From an uncultured Alistipes sp. (GTDB lineage Bacteria; Bacteroidota; Bacteroidia; Bacteroidales; Rikenellaceae), in assembly GCA_944321965.1 (NCBI GenBank), contig CALUNH010000017.1, forward strand, positions 1-57,277: 57,277 bases of DNA. Reading direction: 5' to 3'. Shown in pieces: positions 1 to 7,733 of this stretch. The first letter of the stretch is position 1, and every line of letters starts with the position of its first letter. Position numbers and translations under genes: made by a program. The notes under the pieces were generated by a model. The model ran no database searches. It worked only from the letters and a program-made list of their open reading frames with translations, and was not told the origin of the DNA.

Positions 1-160
1 TAGGATGCGGTTCGGCACAGTCAAACCTGAAAACGCTGTTTTCGTTTGCCTCTGCACTCACCTTTCACTATATTTGCAGAACATAGGATGCGGTTCGGCA
101 CAGTCAAACCTGAAAACGCTGTTTTCGTTTGCCTCTGCACTCACCTTTCACTATATTTGC
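1..160 (+). repeat. Tandem duplication of a 77-bp promoter cassette (83-bp period)
   Basis: Bases 1-77 are repeated exactly at 84-160, separated by the six bases AGAACA. Each copy contains the palindrome GAAAAC-GCT-GTTTTC (29-43 and 112-126), a TTTG -33 element (45-48 and 128-131) and TATATTTG as -7 element (69-76 and 152-159) with a 20-bp spacer. The first copy begins at the window edge, so the array may extend further upstream. Confidence 0.9.
128..159 (+). promoter_or_regulatory. Bacteroidetes-type promoter for the yqaA-like gene
   Basis: TTTG at 128-131, a 20-bp spacer and TATATTTG at 152-159 match the Bacteroidetes housekeeping sigma consensus. This is the proximal of two identical copies (the other at 45-76). 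The dyad GAAAAC-GCT-GTTTTC at 112-126 ends one base before the -33 element, a position suited to a regulator. Transcription would start near 166, giving a leader of about 105 nt. Confidence 0.75.
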
Positions 161-270
161 CCTGCAAAGTCCGAGTTTTTCTGAAAGTCTTCGGGAAGGT
201 TCCGGAAAATTCCCAGAAACATCCCGGCAACTCTCGAAAAACTCTCGAAGAACTCCCGAAAAATTTCCGT

Positions 271-729
271 ATGGAAGCGATCACCGAATTCCTTATCGAC
301 TGGGGCTACTGGGGCCTCTTTCTCTCGGCATTCATTGCCGGGAGTATCCTGCCGTTCAGTTCCGAAGCCGTCATGGTGGTTCTGGTCCGCATGGGGCTCG
401 ATCCCGTGGGATGTGTCGTTGCAGCAGCCCTGGGCAACACCCTCGGCGGCATGACCTGCTACTGGATCGGAAGCCTCGGACGATCCGAATGGATCACCCG
501 TCTGGGTGTCTCCACCCGCCAACTCGCCCGGGCCCGGAAATTCCTCGCCGGACGCGGTGCCATGATGGCCTTCTTCGCCTTCCTGCCCACGATCGGCGAG
601 GCGATTGCCGTCGTACTGGGGTTGATGCGCAGCAACGTCTGGATTACGGCAGGCTCGATGCTCGCAGGCAAGACCCTGCGCTATGTCGTCATCCTGGCGT
701 CGTTCGAAGGCGCCCTGTCACTCTTCTGA
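271..729 (+). CDS. YqaA/DedA-like membrane protein
   Basis: 152-residue integral membrane protein of the YqaA (COG1238, SNARE-associated/DedA-like) type. The first residues (MEAITEFLIDWGYWGLF) lead into hydrophobic segments around residues 10-35, 40-70, 95-115 and 125-150. The stretch GNTLGGMTCYWIG and the later FFAFLPTIGEAIAV resemble the re-entrant loops of DedA-superfamily proteins, which are linked to lipid or proton-dependent membrane homeostasis. The reading frame is open upstream of 271, but that part overlaps the duplicated promoter, so the ATG at 271 is chosen. The acetyltransferase gene begins one base after the stop, so the two are probably co-transcribed. Substrate unknown. Confidence 0.8.
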   Translation: MEAITEFLIDWGYWGLFLSAFIAGSILPFSSEAVMVVLVRMGLDPVGCVVAAALGNTLGGMTCYWIGSLGRSEWITRLGVSTRQLARARKFLAGRGAMMAFFAFLPTIGEAIAVVLGLMRSNVWITAGSMLAGKTLRYVVILASFEGALSLF

Positions 730-730
730 C

Positions 731-1183
731 ATGGAAATCCGACCGACCGATACCCCTTCCCGCGAGCTGCTCCTGCTGGCCGACGAGTCCGAAGCCTCCG
801 TCAACGACTACCTCCCCCGCAGCCGCTGCTATGCCGCCTTCGAAAACGGGCGGATGGTCGGGCAATACCTGCTGCTGCACACACGTCCCTTCACGGCCGA
901 GGTCGTGAACATCGCCGTGGTTCCAGACCGCCAGCGGCACGGAATCGGGAGCGCCCTGTTGCAACACGCCATCCGCACCGCCCGTGAGGCGGGATTCCGA
1001 ATCCTCGAAATCGGAACCGGAGACTCCGGCACCGGACAGATCGCCCTCTACGAACGGTGCGGATTCGTCCGCTGCGGCATCGACGTCGACTACTTCCGCA
1101 AGCACTACCCGGCCCCGATCTTCGAAAACGGAGTCGAATGCCGACACATGGTACGCCTGCGCCGGGAACTGCTTTCGGAATAA
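731..1183 (+). CDS. GNAT family N-acetyltransferase
   Basis: 150-residue GNAT acetyltransferase. The acetyl-CoA pyrophosphate-binding motif is visible as RQRHGIGSAL (around residue 75), preceded by the beta-4 strand EVVNIAVVP and followed by the helix of motif A. It ends with YERCGFVRCGIDVDYF, the usual GNAT motif B with an aromatic residue after the Gly-Phe. The ATG at 731 follows the preceding stop by one base; longer in-frame starts would overlap the upstream membrane-protein gene. It resembles RimI/PhnO-like enzymes in size, but the acceptor substrate (protein N-terminus or small molecule) cannot be read from the sequence. Confidence 0.85.
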   Translation: MEIRPTDTPSRELLLLADESEASVNDYLPRSRCYAAFENGRMVGQYLLLHTRPFTAEVVNIAVVPDRQRHGIGSALLQHAIRTAREAGFRILEIGTGDSGTGQIALYERCGFVRCGIDVDYFRKHYPAPIFENGVECRHMVRLRRELLSE

Positions 1184-1222
1184 TTCCGGGCAGCACCACC
1201 CGACAACCCCTTGCCGCCGGAT

Positions 1223-1257
1223 AAAAAAAGGTCCGGCCCCGAAATCGGGAACCGGAC
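1223..1257 (-). terminator. Rho-independent terminator of the ferritin gene
   Basis: Hairpin with outer stem GTCCGG (1231-1236) / CCGGAC (1252-1257) and an inner CCCG/CGGG pairing. On the minus strand it is followed by a run of seven T (1223-1229). It lies about 80 bp past the ferritin stop. Confidence 0.8.
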
Positions 1258-1335
1258 GCACACTACCATGACAAAAACTTTTCGATGCGGAGTCCCTGCC
1301 CGCGGCGGGTCGGGGGCTCCTATGCCGCCTGCGGA

Positions 1336-1860
1336 TCAGGCATTCGTCGAGGCCAGCGGCGAAGCCTGCGTATAGACACGCGCAGCAAGCTCCTTGTCGA
1401 GCATGTAGAGCCCGAACTTGTTGCCGTCGACGGCCTCGCACGCCGAGATCATTTCGCGGGCCGACTCCTCCTCCTCGACCTGCTCGTCGACGAACCAGAC
1501 CAGCATGTTCGACGAGGCGTAATCCTTGTCCTCGGCGGCAATCGATGCCAGGTTGTTGATCATCGCCGTCACCTCCTTCTCATGGGCCAGCGTATCCTGG
1601 AACATCTCCAGCGGCGAAGCCCATTCGGTCCGGACCGCCTCGATCGGCTTCAGGGAGACCTTCCCGTCACGCGAAAGAATGTAGTTCATCAGGATGCGGG
1701 CATGGTCCTGCTCCTCCTGGAACTGGACGTAGAACCAGTTCGCAACGCCCTTCAGCCCCTTGGCCTCGGCATCCATCGACATCGAAAGATAGAGATATGC
1801 CGACCACAATTCGGCATTGATCTGCGCATTCAGCGCCTCATGCAGTTTTTCACTCAACAT
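1336..1860 (-). CDS. ftnA: Non-heme ferritin
   Basis: 174-residue bacterial ferritin, a cytoplasmic 24-mer that oxidises Fe(II) and stores iron. The ferroxidase-centre ligands are all in the canonical places: E17 (NAELWSAY), E50 and H53 (EEQDHA), E94 (AHEKEV), Q127 and E130 (DEQVEEE). No heme-binding methionine pattern of bacterioferritin is evident. It is a single-gene unit with a Bacteroidetes-type promoter upstream (TATATTTG on the minus strand at 1909-1916) and a good terminator downstream. It fits iron storage and oxidative-stress protection in a gut anaerobe, as does the superoxide dismutase elsewhere in the window. No iron-regulator site could be recognised. Confidence 0.96.
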   Translation of the reverse strand: MLSEKLHEALNAQINAELWSAYLYLSMSMDAEAKGLKGVANWFYVQFQEEQDHARILMNYILSRDGKVSLKPIEAVRTEWASPLEMFQDTLAHEKEVTAMINNLASIAAEDKDYASSNMLVWFVDEQVEEEESAREMISACEAVDGNKFGLYMLDKELAARVYTQASPLASTNA

Positions 1861-1908
1861 AGCGGTAACTTTTTAGATTGGTATTGTTTTGTTTGTTGTT
1901 TGCTGAGG

Positions 1909-1942
1909 CAAATATACAATAGTTTTCCATTATTTATACAAA
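1909..1942 (-). promoter_or_regulatory. Promoter of ferritin gene
   Basis: On the minus strand TATATTTG (1909-1916) is the -7 element and TTTG (1939-1942) the -33 element, with a slightly long spacer of 22 bp. The surrounding 1865-1950 is strongly AT-rich compared with the coding DNA. Confidence 0.6.
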
Positions 1943-2067
1943 AACTTCGATCATATTATTTTATACCCCGATAACCGAAAAATATGGCGGCATCCGAACC
2001 GCCGTCCGAATGCCGCAACACAATGCCGGGGGACAAATCCCGTGCCGGAGGACCTCACCCGGCGAAA

Positions 2068-2511
2068 TCAGTCGTCGATGTCGACCAGGCGGAAATTCCG
2101 GTCGAACTCCAGGTCGAGACCGTTGTCCAACTCCACGTCATAACCCCGACGGTCCTGCTCGATACAGACGACCTTCCGCCCGGCAAAACGGCTCGCCACA
2201 CAATCCCGGATCGGTTTCGGAACGATCGCTGCCGGGACTTCGCCATATTTACAGTCGACCTCCTTCCAGTCGCCGTTCTTCAGGAACTCGACCTTCGAAC
2301 CGTTGACGAAGACCACCTTATATTCCTTGTCGAACCAATCCTCGTCGACCTTTGCATAGGAGACCTCGACGCCCTTGAAATGGGTCGTGATGAATTGCTG
2401 CGCGGCAGCCGGAAGCTCCCCGACGGTGATGATGCGATCGTTGCCCGCCGAGGCCGGAAAAATCGAAAGCGCGGCAAAAAGCGAGGCCATAAGAATCGTA
2501 AGTCGTTTCAT
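2068..2511 (-). CDS. Secreted PepSY-like domain protein
   Basis: 147-residue exported protein with a typical signal peptide (MKRLTILMASLFAALSIFPASAG, cleavage after ASA). The mature part holds two similar alpha/beta units: one built around ELPAAAQQFITTHFKGVEVSYAKVD followed by YKVVFVNGSKVEFLKNGDWKEVDC, and one built around VPKPIRDCVASRFAGRKVVCIEQD followed by YDVELDNGLDLEFDRNFRLVDID. This is the layout of the Bacteroidetes PepSY-like family (PF11396), usually annotated as putative beta-lactamase-inhibitor-like. Start chosen at the ATG directly before the signal peptide; the frame remains open upstream into the kinase region but without signal features. It lies 91 bp past the kinase stop and has its own putative operator and promoter. 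A periplasmic modulator of the kinase is plausible but not shown. Confidence 0.85.
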   Translation of the reverse strand: MKRLTILMASLFAALSIFPASAGNDRIITVGELPAAAQQFITTHFKGVEVSYAKVDEDWFDKEYKVVFVNGSKVEFLKNGDWKEVDCKYGEVPAAIVPKPIRDCVASRFAGRKVVCIEQDRRGYDVELDNGLDLEFDRNFRLVDIDD

Positions 2512-2549
2512 AATCGTACTTTTTATCGGTTTTAGTGAATTTCGTACCG

Positions 2550-2584
2550 CAAAGGTGCGGCCCGAAACTGAAACGAATCTGAAA
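2550..2584 (-). promoter_or_regulatory. Direct-repeat operator and -7 element of the PepSY-like gene
   Basis: On the minus strand two contiguous 11-bp half-sites, TTTCAGATTCG (2574-2584) and TTTCAGTTTCG (2563-2573), differ at one base. After 5 bp comes CACCTTTG (2550-2557), a -7 element lacking only the first T. The 11-bp phasing is that of OmpR/PhoB-family regulators, and the repeat occupies the place of the -33 element, as expected for an activator. Confidence 0.65.
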
Positions 2585-2602
2585 AAAGGGCGGAAACGGG
2601 AA

Positions 2603-3883
2603 TTATTCCGGAAAATCCACCGTGAAAACATGGCGGCCGTCACGGAAGGCATAGGCGATCCGCAGTCCGTAGAGGCGGCACACGGCATCCGCGATGGCAA
2701 GTCCCAGCCCCGTGGAACCGGGTTTCTTCGTCCCCTGGTAGAAGCGGTCGAAAATATGCCCGGCATCCAAAGGCCCCTCCGAGGCGTCGTTGTCGATCTC
2801 GAAACGCCGCGCCGAAATCCGGATACGGACCTCGCCCCCTCCGGCCCCGTGTACGAAGGCGTTCTTCACGAGATTGCCGACCAGACTCCCCGCCAGCGAG
2901 GGGTTCATGCGGGCCGTCAGCGGCGCTTCGTCCGTCAGGTCGAGCCGGATGTCGCGGTAGGCGTAGATTTCCGCCAGGTCCTCGGCCGTGCGGCGGATCA
3001 GGGCGTTCAGGTCCACCGCCTCGGTCTCGGGGAACTGCCCGTTGTCGATCTTCGACAGCAGCAGCAGCGAACGGTTCAGCCGCACGAGGTGGTCCAGCGT
3101 GCGCTGCACCTTGGCGATCTCGCCCAACTGCTCCTCGGTCAGTCCGCGGGGATCGTCCACCAGCATCTCCAGCCGGTTGCGGCAGACCGCCAGCGGCGTC
3201 TGCATCTCATGCGAGGCGTTGCCGATGAACTGCTTCTGCCGCTCGAACGACGATTCGGCACGTGCGGCGTACCGTTCGGCCGCCTCGTTGAGCCGCCGGA
3301 ACTCCGTCACCGAGGTCTCGACCGCCAGCGGCGGATTCTGACCGCCCACCGTATAGCTGTCCAGCCACCGCAGCAGCGCATACAGCGGCCGCATCGTGCG
3401 GTGGAGCACCACGACCGTCACCAGCAGCACCAGCAGCAGCAAAAAGAGATAAAGAAAGATGATACCGTAGAAAATCGCCTCCCGGAGATCCTCCTTCTCG
3501 ATGCTCGGCGACATCACCGTCAGCTCGTACCACTGCCCTTCGGCATCCCGGAAGGTCTTGCGAAGCACCCGGGCCGGTTCGCGGTCGTCGCGCTCGGGGA
3601 TGAAGATCTCCTCGTCGGTATAGCGCTCCCGGGGGCGCGGGTCCGCCGCATCCGTCGGCAGGCGGTGCAGGAAATAACCGCTGTTGCCGTCGGATTCCGA
3701 ACCGGGAAGCTGACGCCCCGCCAGCACCCGTTTGACGATCACCTCGGCACGCGCTTCGAGCGCATCGTCCGTCTCGTCGTTGATCTCGTCGATCATCGCA
3801 AAATAGAACAGCGCCGCCCACCCCGCCAGCAGCAGCGAAAGCACCCACGAAAGGTGCAGCAGAATGCGGTAAACGAGTTTCAC
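2603..3883 (-). CDS. Sensor histidine kinase
   Basis: 426-residue membrane histidine kinase. A transmembrane helix at about residues 8-30, an extracytoplasmic loop of about 105 residues (31-137) and a second helix (138-160) are followed by a HAMP-like linker. The phosphoacceptor is H225 in ASHEMQTPLA, and the HATPase domain shows the N-box NLVKNAFVH (337-345), a G1-like IDNDA, an F-box FDRFYQG and the G2 box STGLGLAI (390-397). The G1 box has Asp-Asn-Asp where Asp-x-Gly is usual. Its ATG overlaps the response-regulator stop by 4 bp (ATGA), so translation is coupled. The signal is unknown; the PepSY-like protein encoded next may act on the periplasmic loop. Confidence 0.95.
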   Translation of the reverse strand: MKLVYRILLHLSWVLSLLLAGWAALFYFAMIDEINDETDDALEARAEVIVKRVLAGRQLPGSESDGNSGYFLHRLPTDAADPRPRERYTDEEIFIPERDDREPARVLRKTFRDAEGQWYELTVMSPSIEKEDLREAIFYGIIFLYLFLLLLVLLVTVVVLHRTMRPLYALLRWLDSYTVGGQNPPLAVETSVTEFRRLNEAAERYAARAESSFERQKQFIGNASHEMQTPLAVCRNRLEMLVDDPRGLTEEQLGEIAKVQRTLDHLVRLNRSLLLLSKIDNGQFPETEAVDLNALIRRTAEDLAEIYAYRDIRLDLTDEAPLTARMNPSLAGSLVGNLVKNAFVHGAGGGEVRIRISARRFEIDNDASEGPLDAGHIFDRFYQGTKKPGSTGLGLAIADAVCRLYGLRIAYAFRDGRHVFTVDFPE

Positions 3884-4557
3884 GGCCGGACGAGTTTATA
3901 TCCGAATCCGTAGACGGCGCGGATCTCGATGTCGGCGCCCGCATCGTGGAGCTTGCGCCGCAGGTTCTTCATCTGCGCGTAGACGAAATCGAAATTGTCC
4001 ACCTGGTCGATATGGTCGCCCCAGACCCCTTCGGCCAGCGCCGCCTTGTCGACCGTATGGTTCGGGCGCGTCATGAAGTAGTGCAGAATGTCATACTCCT
4101 TGCGCAGCAGTTCCAACGGGCGTCCCGCCACCTCCACCCTCCGGCTGTCGGGCCACAGACGCACGTTCCCTGCGTCGAGACTTTCGTAACCGTCGCGCTG
4201 GTGGCGGCGCAGCACGCTCCGGATCCGCGCGCTCAGCTCCGCCAGGTGGAACGGCTTCGGAAGGTAGTCGTCGGCCCCCAGCTCCAGCCCCTCGATCTTG
4301 TCGTCCAGCGAATCGCGCGCCGAAATGATGATTACACCGGCCCGGTTGCGGCGGCGCTTCAGCTCTTCGAGCAGCCGCAGGCCACTGCCGTCGGGCAGCA
4401 TGATGTCCAGCAGGATGCAGTCGTAGTCATAGGCCGCCAGTTTGTCCGACGCCGAGGCGTAATCCGCGGCCTGCTCCACGACGTACTGCTCCCGCATGAG
4501 CGTCTGAACCATGATCTCCCGCAGGGAGGGTTCGTCTTCGACAATCAATATTTTCAT
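3880..4557 (-). CDS. OmpR-family response regulator
   Basis: 225-residue two-domain response regulator. The receiver carries the acidic pair E7/D8 in IVEDEP, the phosphoacceptor D51 in LLDIMLPDGSG, the switch serine in IIISARDS and K101 in LPKPFHLAEL. The C-terminal winged-helix domain (about 128-225) ends with the usual IRAVYGFGYKLVRP. It is the first gene of the regulator-kinase operon. Upstream lies a tandem 11-bp direct repeat on the minus strand that also occurs before the PepSY-like gene, indicating autoregulation and a small regulon. Architecture resembles RprY/PhoP-type regulators of Bacteroides, but the specific orthologue cannot be assigned. Confidence 0.96.
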   Translation of the reverse strand: MKILIVEDEPSLREIMVQTLMREQYVVEQAADYASASDKLAAYDYDCILLDIMLPDGSGLRLLEELKRRRNRAGVIIISARDSLDDKIEGLELGADDYLPKPFHLAELSARIRSVLRRHQRDGYESLDAGNVRLWPDSRRVEVAGRPLELLRKEYDILHYFMTRPNHTVDKAALAEGVWGDHIDQVDNFDFVYAQMKNLRRKLHDAGADIEIRAVYGFGYKLVRP

Positions 4558-4611
4558 AACAATCCCATTTTTTCAGGAAGCACGGGTCCGCTGCTCGGGC
4601 CGCTTCCGCCC

Positions 4612-4646
4612 CGAAGGTAACCTCCGAATCCGAAAGGAAACTGAAA
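4612..4646 (-). promoter_or_regulatory. Direct-repeat operator and -7 element of the two-component operon
   Basis: On the minus strand two contiguous 11-bp half-sites, TTTCAGTTTCC (4636-4646) and TTTCGGATTCG (4625-4635), are followed after 5 bp by TACCTTCG (4612-4619), one mismatch from TAnnTTTG. Half-site sequence and spacing are the same as in front of the PepSY-like gene at 2550-2584. The mRNA leader would be about 50 nt. Confidence 0.65.
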
Positions 4647-4656
4647 CGCGCCGTTC

Positions 4657-5157
4657 CTATCGCAGTTCGCAACGCATGACCCACTCTTCGGCGTGTCCTC
4701 CGACTATCCGGAACCCGAGGCGGCGGTAGAGCCTTCCGGCCGGATTGGCCCGCTGTACGGAGAGCGACACCGCCGCAAAGCCCCGGCTGCGCAGTTCAGC
4801 CAACAGCGCCTGCACCAGTCGCGTGCCGATCCCCCGCCCGCGGAAGTCCGGGTAAAGGGCCACGGCCAGTTCGGGAATTGTCTCCCCGGTCCATCCGAAC
4901 CCCTGCAGGCAGCGGCTCCACGCCGCACCGGCCACCCGCCCGTCGGTCTCAGCCACCAGACCGCAGTCCGTTTCACGCGAACCGAACCCTTCGACGTAAA
5001 TGCGGAGTTCCGGCGCGCGGAGCACCTCCCGCGGCACCCGTCGTACAGGGTCCGGCTGCCAGATCGCCTCGTAGAGAAAATCATCCAGCAACGGGGTCTC
5101 CTCCGCCCGAAGCGGACGGATCACTACACTGTCCATCGTCCCGTTCATACAATCCAT
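4657..5157 (-). CDS. GNAT family N-acetyltransferase
   Basis: Up to 166-residue GNAT acetyltransferase. The acetyl-CoA site is clear in FRGRGIGTRLVQALLAEL (around residues 105-122), after the beta strand IPELAVALYPD. The C-terminal RANPAGRLYRRLGFRIVGG is motif B. Three methionines near the N-terminus (codons starting at 5157, 5148 and 5136) are possible starts; MDSVVIRPLR at 5136 would be the tightest fit to the fold. It is transcribed toward the two-component operon but separated from it by the operator region. Acceptor unknown. Confidence 0.85.
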   Translation of the reverse strand: MDCMNGTMDSVVIRPLRAEETPLLDDFLYEAIWQPDPVRRVPREVLRAPELRIYVEGFGSRETDCGLVAETDGRVAGAAWSRCLQGFGWTGETIPELAVALYPDFRGRGIGTRLVQALLAELRSRGFAAVSLSVQRANPAGRLYRRLGFRIVGGHAEEWVMRCELR

Positions 5158-5250
5158 TTACGGCTTGTCCGGTTTCTCGTCCAGCCCGGCAAAGTTCCAG
5201 CCATCAATCAAAGATACGAATTTTCCGGGAGCCCACATGGCCCACAGGTA

Positions 5251-5287
5251 TAAAAAAAGCGATACGCCCCTTTCGGAGCGCATCGCT
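5251..5287 (-). terminator. Terminator of the yceD-rpmF-plsX-fabH operon
   Basis: Stem AGCGATACGC (5258-5267) / GCGCATCGCT (5278-5287) with one mismatch and a 10-nt loop, followed on the minus strand by a run of T (5252-5258). It lies about 110 bp past the fabH stop. The 5158-5398 gap holds nothing else recognisable. Confidence 0.8.
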
Positions 5288-5398
5288 CAATTTTCGGATG
5301 GAGAAACGTGTCTCCTCCCCCTCTGTTCAGGCGGGCTTGCCAGGCAGACAATCGGATATCGTCCTCTTCCAGCTCCCCCCCTCTTCTCGGCCCCGGGG

Positions 5399-6403
5399 TT
5401 ATGCCTTCGAGCCGTCGTAGGCCCACTTCACGTAGATGGCACCCCAGGTGTATCCGCCGCCAAAGGCAGAGAGAATCAGGTTGTCACCCTTGCGGAGTTC
5501 CTTCTCGTAGTCGTAGAGGCAGGTCGGGATCGTAGCGGCCGTCGTATTACCGTTGCGGTCGATATTGATCATGCACTTGTCCTGGGTAATACCCATGCGG
5601 CGGGCCGTCGCATCGATGATGCGCAGGTTGGCCTGGTGGGGAACCAGGAAGCGGATATCCTCACCCGTGAGATGGTGGCGCTCCATCATCTCCACCGAGA
5701 CGTCCGACATCTTCGAAACGGCAGCCTTGAAGACTGCGTGGCCATCCCACATGATCGTATGCCAGTTGTTCTGCACCGTCTCGATCGAAGCCGGGTAGCG
5801 CGAACCGCCCGCCTTCATATAGAGCTGCAACTCGCCCGAACCGTCCGAACGGAGAATCGAATCGATCACACCGTAACCGTCGGTATTCGGCTCCAGCAGC
5901 ACGGCGGCTGCCGCATCGCCGAAGAGCGGGCAGGTCGAACGGTCCGTATAGTCGATGATCGACGACATCTTGTCGGCTCCGACCACGATAACACGTTTGC
6001 TCGTCCCGGCCTCGATGAACTTCGCTCCCGTCGTCAGGGCAAAGAGGAAGCCGCTGCAGGCTGCCGAAACGTCGTAGGCAAAGGCGTTCTTGCATCCCGC
6101 CTGGTCGGCAATCAGGTTACCCGTCGAGGGGAAGAACATGTCGGGAGTTACCGTGGCGCAGATCACCGCGTCGATCGACATCGGATCCACTCCCGTCTTG
6201 TCGAGCAGGTTCATCACGGCTCGCGCTCCCATGTAGGAGGTACCGATACCCTCGCCCTTGAGGATGTGACGTGTCTTGATGCCGGTATGCGACATGATCC
6301 ATTCGTCATTCGTATCGACCATCCGGCTCAGTTCGTCGTTGGTCAGGATATAATCGGGCAGGTACTGTCCTACACCCGTAATCGCTGCTGTTATCTTACC
6401 CAT
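5399..6403 (-). CDS. fabH: Beta-ketoacyl-ACP synthase III
   Basis: 334-residue FabH (KAS III), the condensing enzyme that starts fatty-acid synthesis by joining an acyl-CoA primer to malonyl-ACP. The catalytic triad is visible: C116 in [10 protein letters not shown]256 in VPHQANLRI and N286 in RNGNTTAA. The C-terminal [17 protein letters not shown] is typical. It is last in the operon yceD-rpmF-plsX-fabH and is followed by a strong terminator. The start follows plsX by a 33-bp gap and the length is standard. Bacteroidetes commonly carry more than one FabH-like gene; this is the housekeeping copy by its operon context. Confidence 0.97.
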   Translation of the reverse strand: MGKITAAITGVGQYLPDYILTNDELSRMVDTNDEWIMSHTGIKTRHILKGEGIGTSYMGARAVMNLLDKTGVDPMSIDAVICATVTPDMFFPSTGNLIADQAGCKNAFAYDVSAACSGFLFALTTGAKFIEAGTSKRVIVVGADKMSSIIDYTDRSTCPLFGDAAAAVLLEPNTDGYGVIDSILRSDGSGELQLYMKAGGSRYPASIETVQNNWHTIMWDGHAVFKAAVSKMSDVSVEMMERHHLTGEDIRFLVPHQANLRIIDATARRMGITQDKCMINIDRNGNTTAATIPTCLYDYEKELRKGDNLILSAFGGGYTWGAIYVKWAYDGSKA

Positions 6404-6436
6404 TAACTTAATTTTGCTTACTCTTACTGATAAACT

Positions 6437-7384
6437 TTAATTTTTGAACGCCTGCTGCAGTTTCGCCGTCAGGTTGGCCTTGATGACCTGCTCGGTCGAA
6501 AGGATCATGCTCTTGATGGCTTTCGGCGACGAACAGCCGTGTCCGATGATCACCGGAGCATTGACTCCCAGCACGGGCGTACCGCCCACGTTCTCGTAAT
6601 TCATGGCATCCCAGAAGGCGTTGCGGCCCCCCAGCGCCAGATTGATCCGGTAGAGGCCCTCGGCCATCTTCAGGACCGTATTGCCCACGAAACCGTCGCA
6701 GACGATCACATCGGCGATCTTGCCCGAGAAGATATGCGAACCCTCGACATTGCCGACAAAGTTGATCCGCTCGTCGGCCTTCAGCAGTTCGTAAACAGCC
6801 TTGGCCTGCGCATTGCCCTTGGTCTCCTCCTCGCCGATGTTCAGCACGGCGACACGGGGGTTCTCGATGCCCAACACCGACTCGGCATAGATCGAACCGA
6901 TCAGACCGTACTGAGCCAGCACTTCGGGTTTGCAATCCACGTTGAGACCCACGTCGAGCAGCAGCGCCGGGCGTCCTGCAGCCGTGGGGACCAGGGACGA
7001 GATCGTCGGGCGGATGACCCCTTCGATCGGTTTTACGGCATACATCGAGCCGACCATCATGGCGCCCGTAGACCCGGCGCTGGCAAAGCCGTCAACGGCC
7101 CCCTTGGCCAGGTAACCGAACCCTACCGTGATGCTCGAATCGCTCTTGGCCTGAAAAGCCTTGGCCGGATGGTCGCCCATCTCGATCACTTCGCTCGTGG
7201 GAACGATGGTGAACCGCTCGGCAGGGCACCCTTCCGAAGCGAGTACGGACTTGATTTTCTGTTCGTCACCGAACAGTACGATCCGGCTCTCCGAACCGAT
7301 CGCATCGAGTGCCATGACGGCTCCCTGAACGGCCGCTTCGGGCGCGTAATCGCCGCCCATGGCGTCTACACCAATCTTTATCAT
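6437..7384 (-). CDS. plsX: Phosphate acyltransferase PlsX
   Basis: 315-residue PlsX, a peripheral membrane enzyme that makes acyl-phosphate from acyl-ACP for the PlsY/PlsC phospholipid pathway. The N-terminus IKIGVDAMGGDYAPEA, the central GSTGAMMVGSMYAV and EEETKGNAQAK, and the later DGFVGNTVLKMAEG are hallmark PlsX motifs. It sits between rpmF and fabH, the most widely conserved order for this gene, coupling membrane lipid synthesis to ribosome production. Confidence 0.97.
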   Translation of the reverse strand: MIKIGVDAMGGDYAPEAAVQGAVMALDAIGSESRIVLFGDEQKIKSVLASEGCPAERFTIVPTSEVIEMGDHPAKAFQAKSDSSITVGFGYLAKGAVDGFASAGSTGAMMVGSMYAVKPIEGVIRPTISSLVPTAAGRPALLLDVGLNVDCKPEVLAQYGLIGSIYAESVLGIENPRVAVLNIGEEETKGNAQAKAVYELLKADERINFVGNVEGSHIFSGKIADVIVCDGFVGNTVLKMAEGLYRINLALGGRNAFWDAMNYENVGGTPVLGVNAPVIIGHGCSSPKAIKSMILSTEQVIKANLTAKLQQAFKN

Positions 7385-7513
7385 ACTCGTACAAATTGGT
7401 TGAAATCTTCGGTCCCGACCGATTCCGGGTTCGCAGAGATCCCGCGGACCGGGTCCTTCATGAACTGAAAAAGAGGCCTCCCGATCCGGGGACGCACTCT
7501 TCCACGACCGAAT

Positions 7514-7699
7514 TTATTCGGCTGCCTTCTTCTCGATGGCGAGCTTGCCACGATAGAAACCGCACTCCGGGCATACCCGGTGGTAAAGAACCGAGGCTCC
7601 GCAGTTCGAGCAGGTTACGACCGTAGGAACGACAGCCTTGTAGTGAGTTCTGCGCTTGTCGCGTCGCGTCGACGAGATTTTGTGTTTAGGATGTGCCAT
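7514..7699 (-). CDS. rpmF: 50S ribosomal protein L32
   Basis: 61-residue L32 of the large ribosomal subunit. The start MAHPKHKISSTRRDKRRTHY is the conserved rRNA-binding basic N-terminus. Four cysteines (C30, C33, C43, C46 in CSNC and CPEC) form the zinc ribbon, so this is the zinc-containing form. It lies between yceD and plsX in the conserved operon. Confidence 0.98.
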   Translation of the reverse strand: MAHPKHKISSTRRDKRRTHYKAVVPTVVTCSNCGASVLYHRVCPECGFYRGKLAIEKKAAE

Positions 7700-7733
7700 T
7701 TTACAACTCTAATTTATAAGTTCGACTTTTAAA

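Noticed and set aside
1-160. Attachment-site duplication of an integrated element
   Set aside because: The repeat is an adjacent tandem of a promoter, with no integrase or foreign genes between or beside the copies.
46-270. N-terminal extension of the YqaA-like protein
   Set aside because: The extension would be translated from the promoter repeat itself and adds no membrane or domain features.
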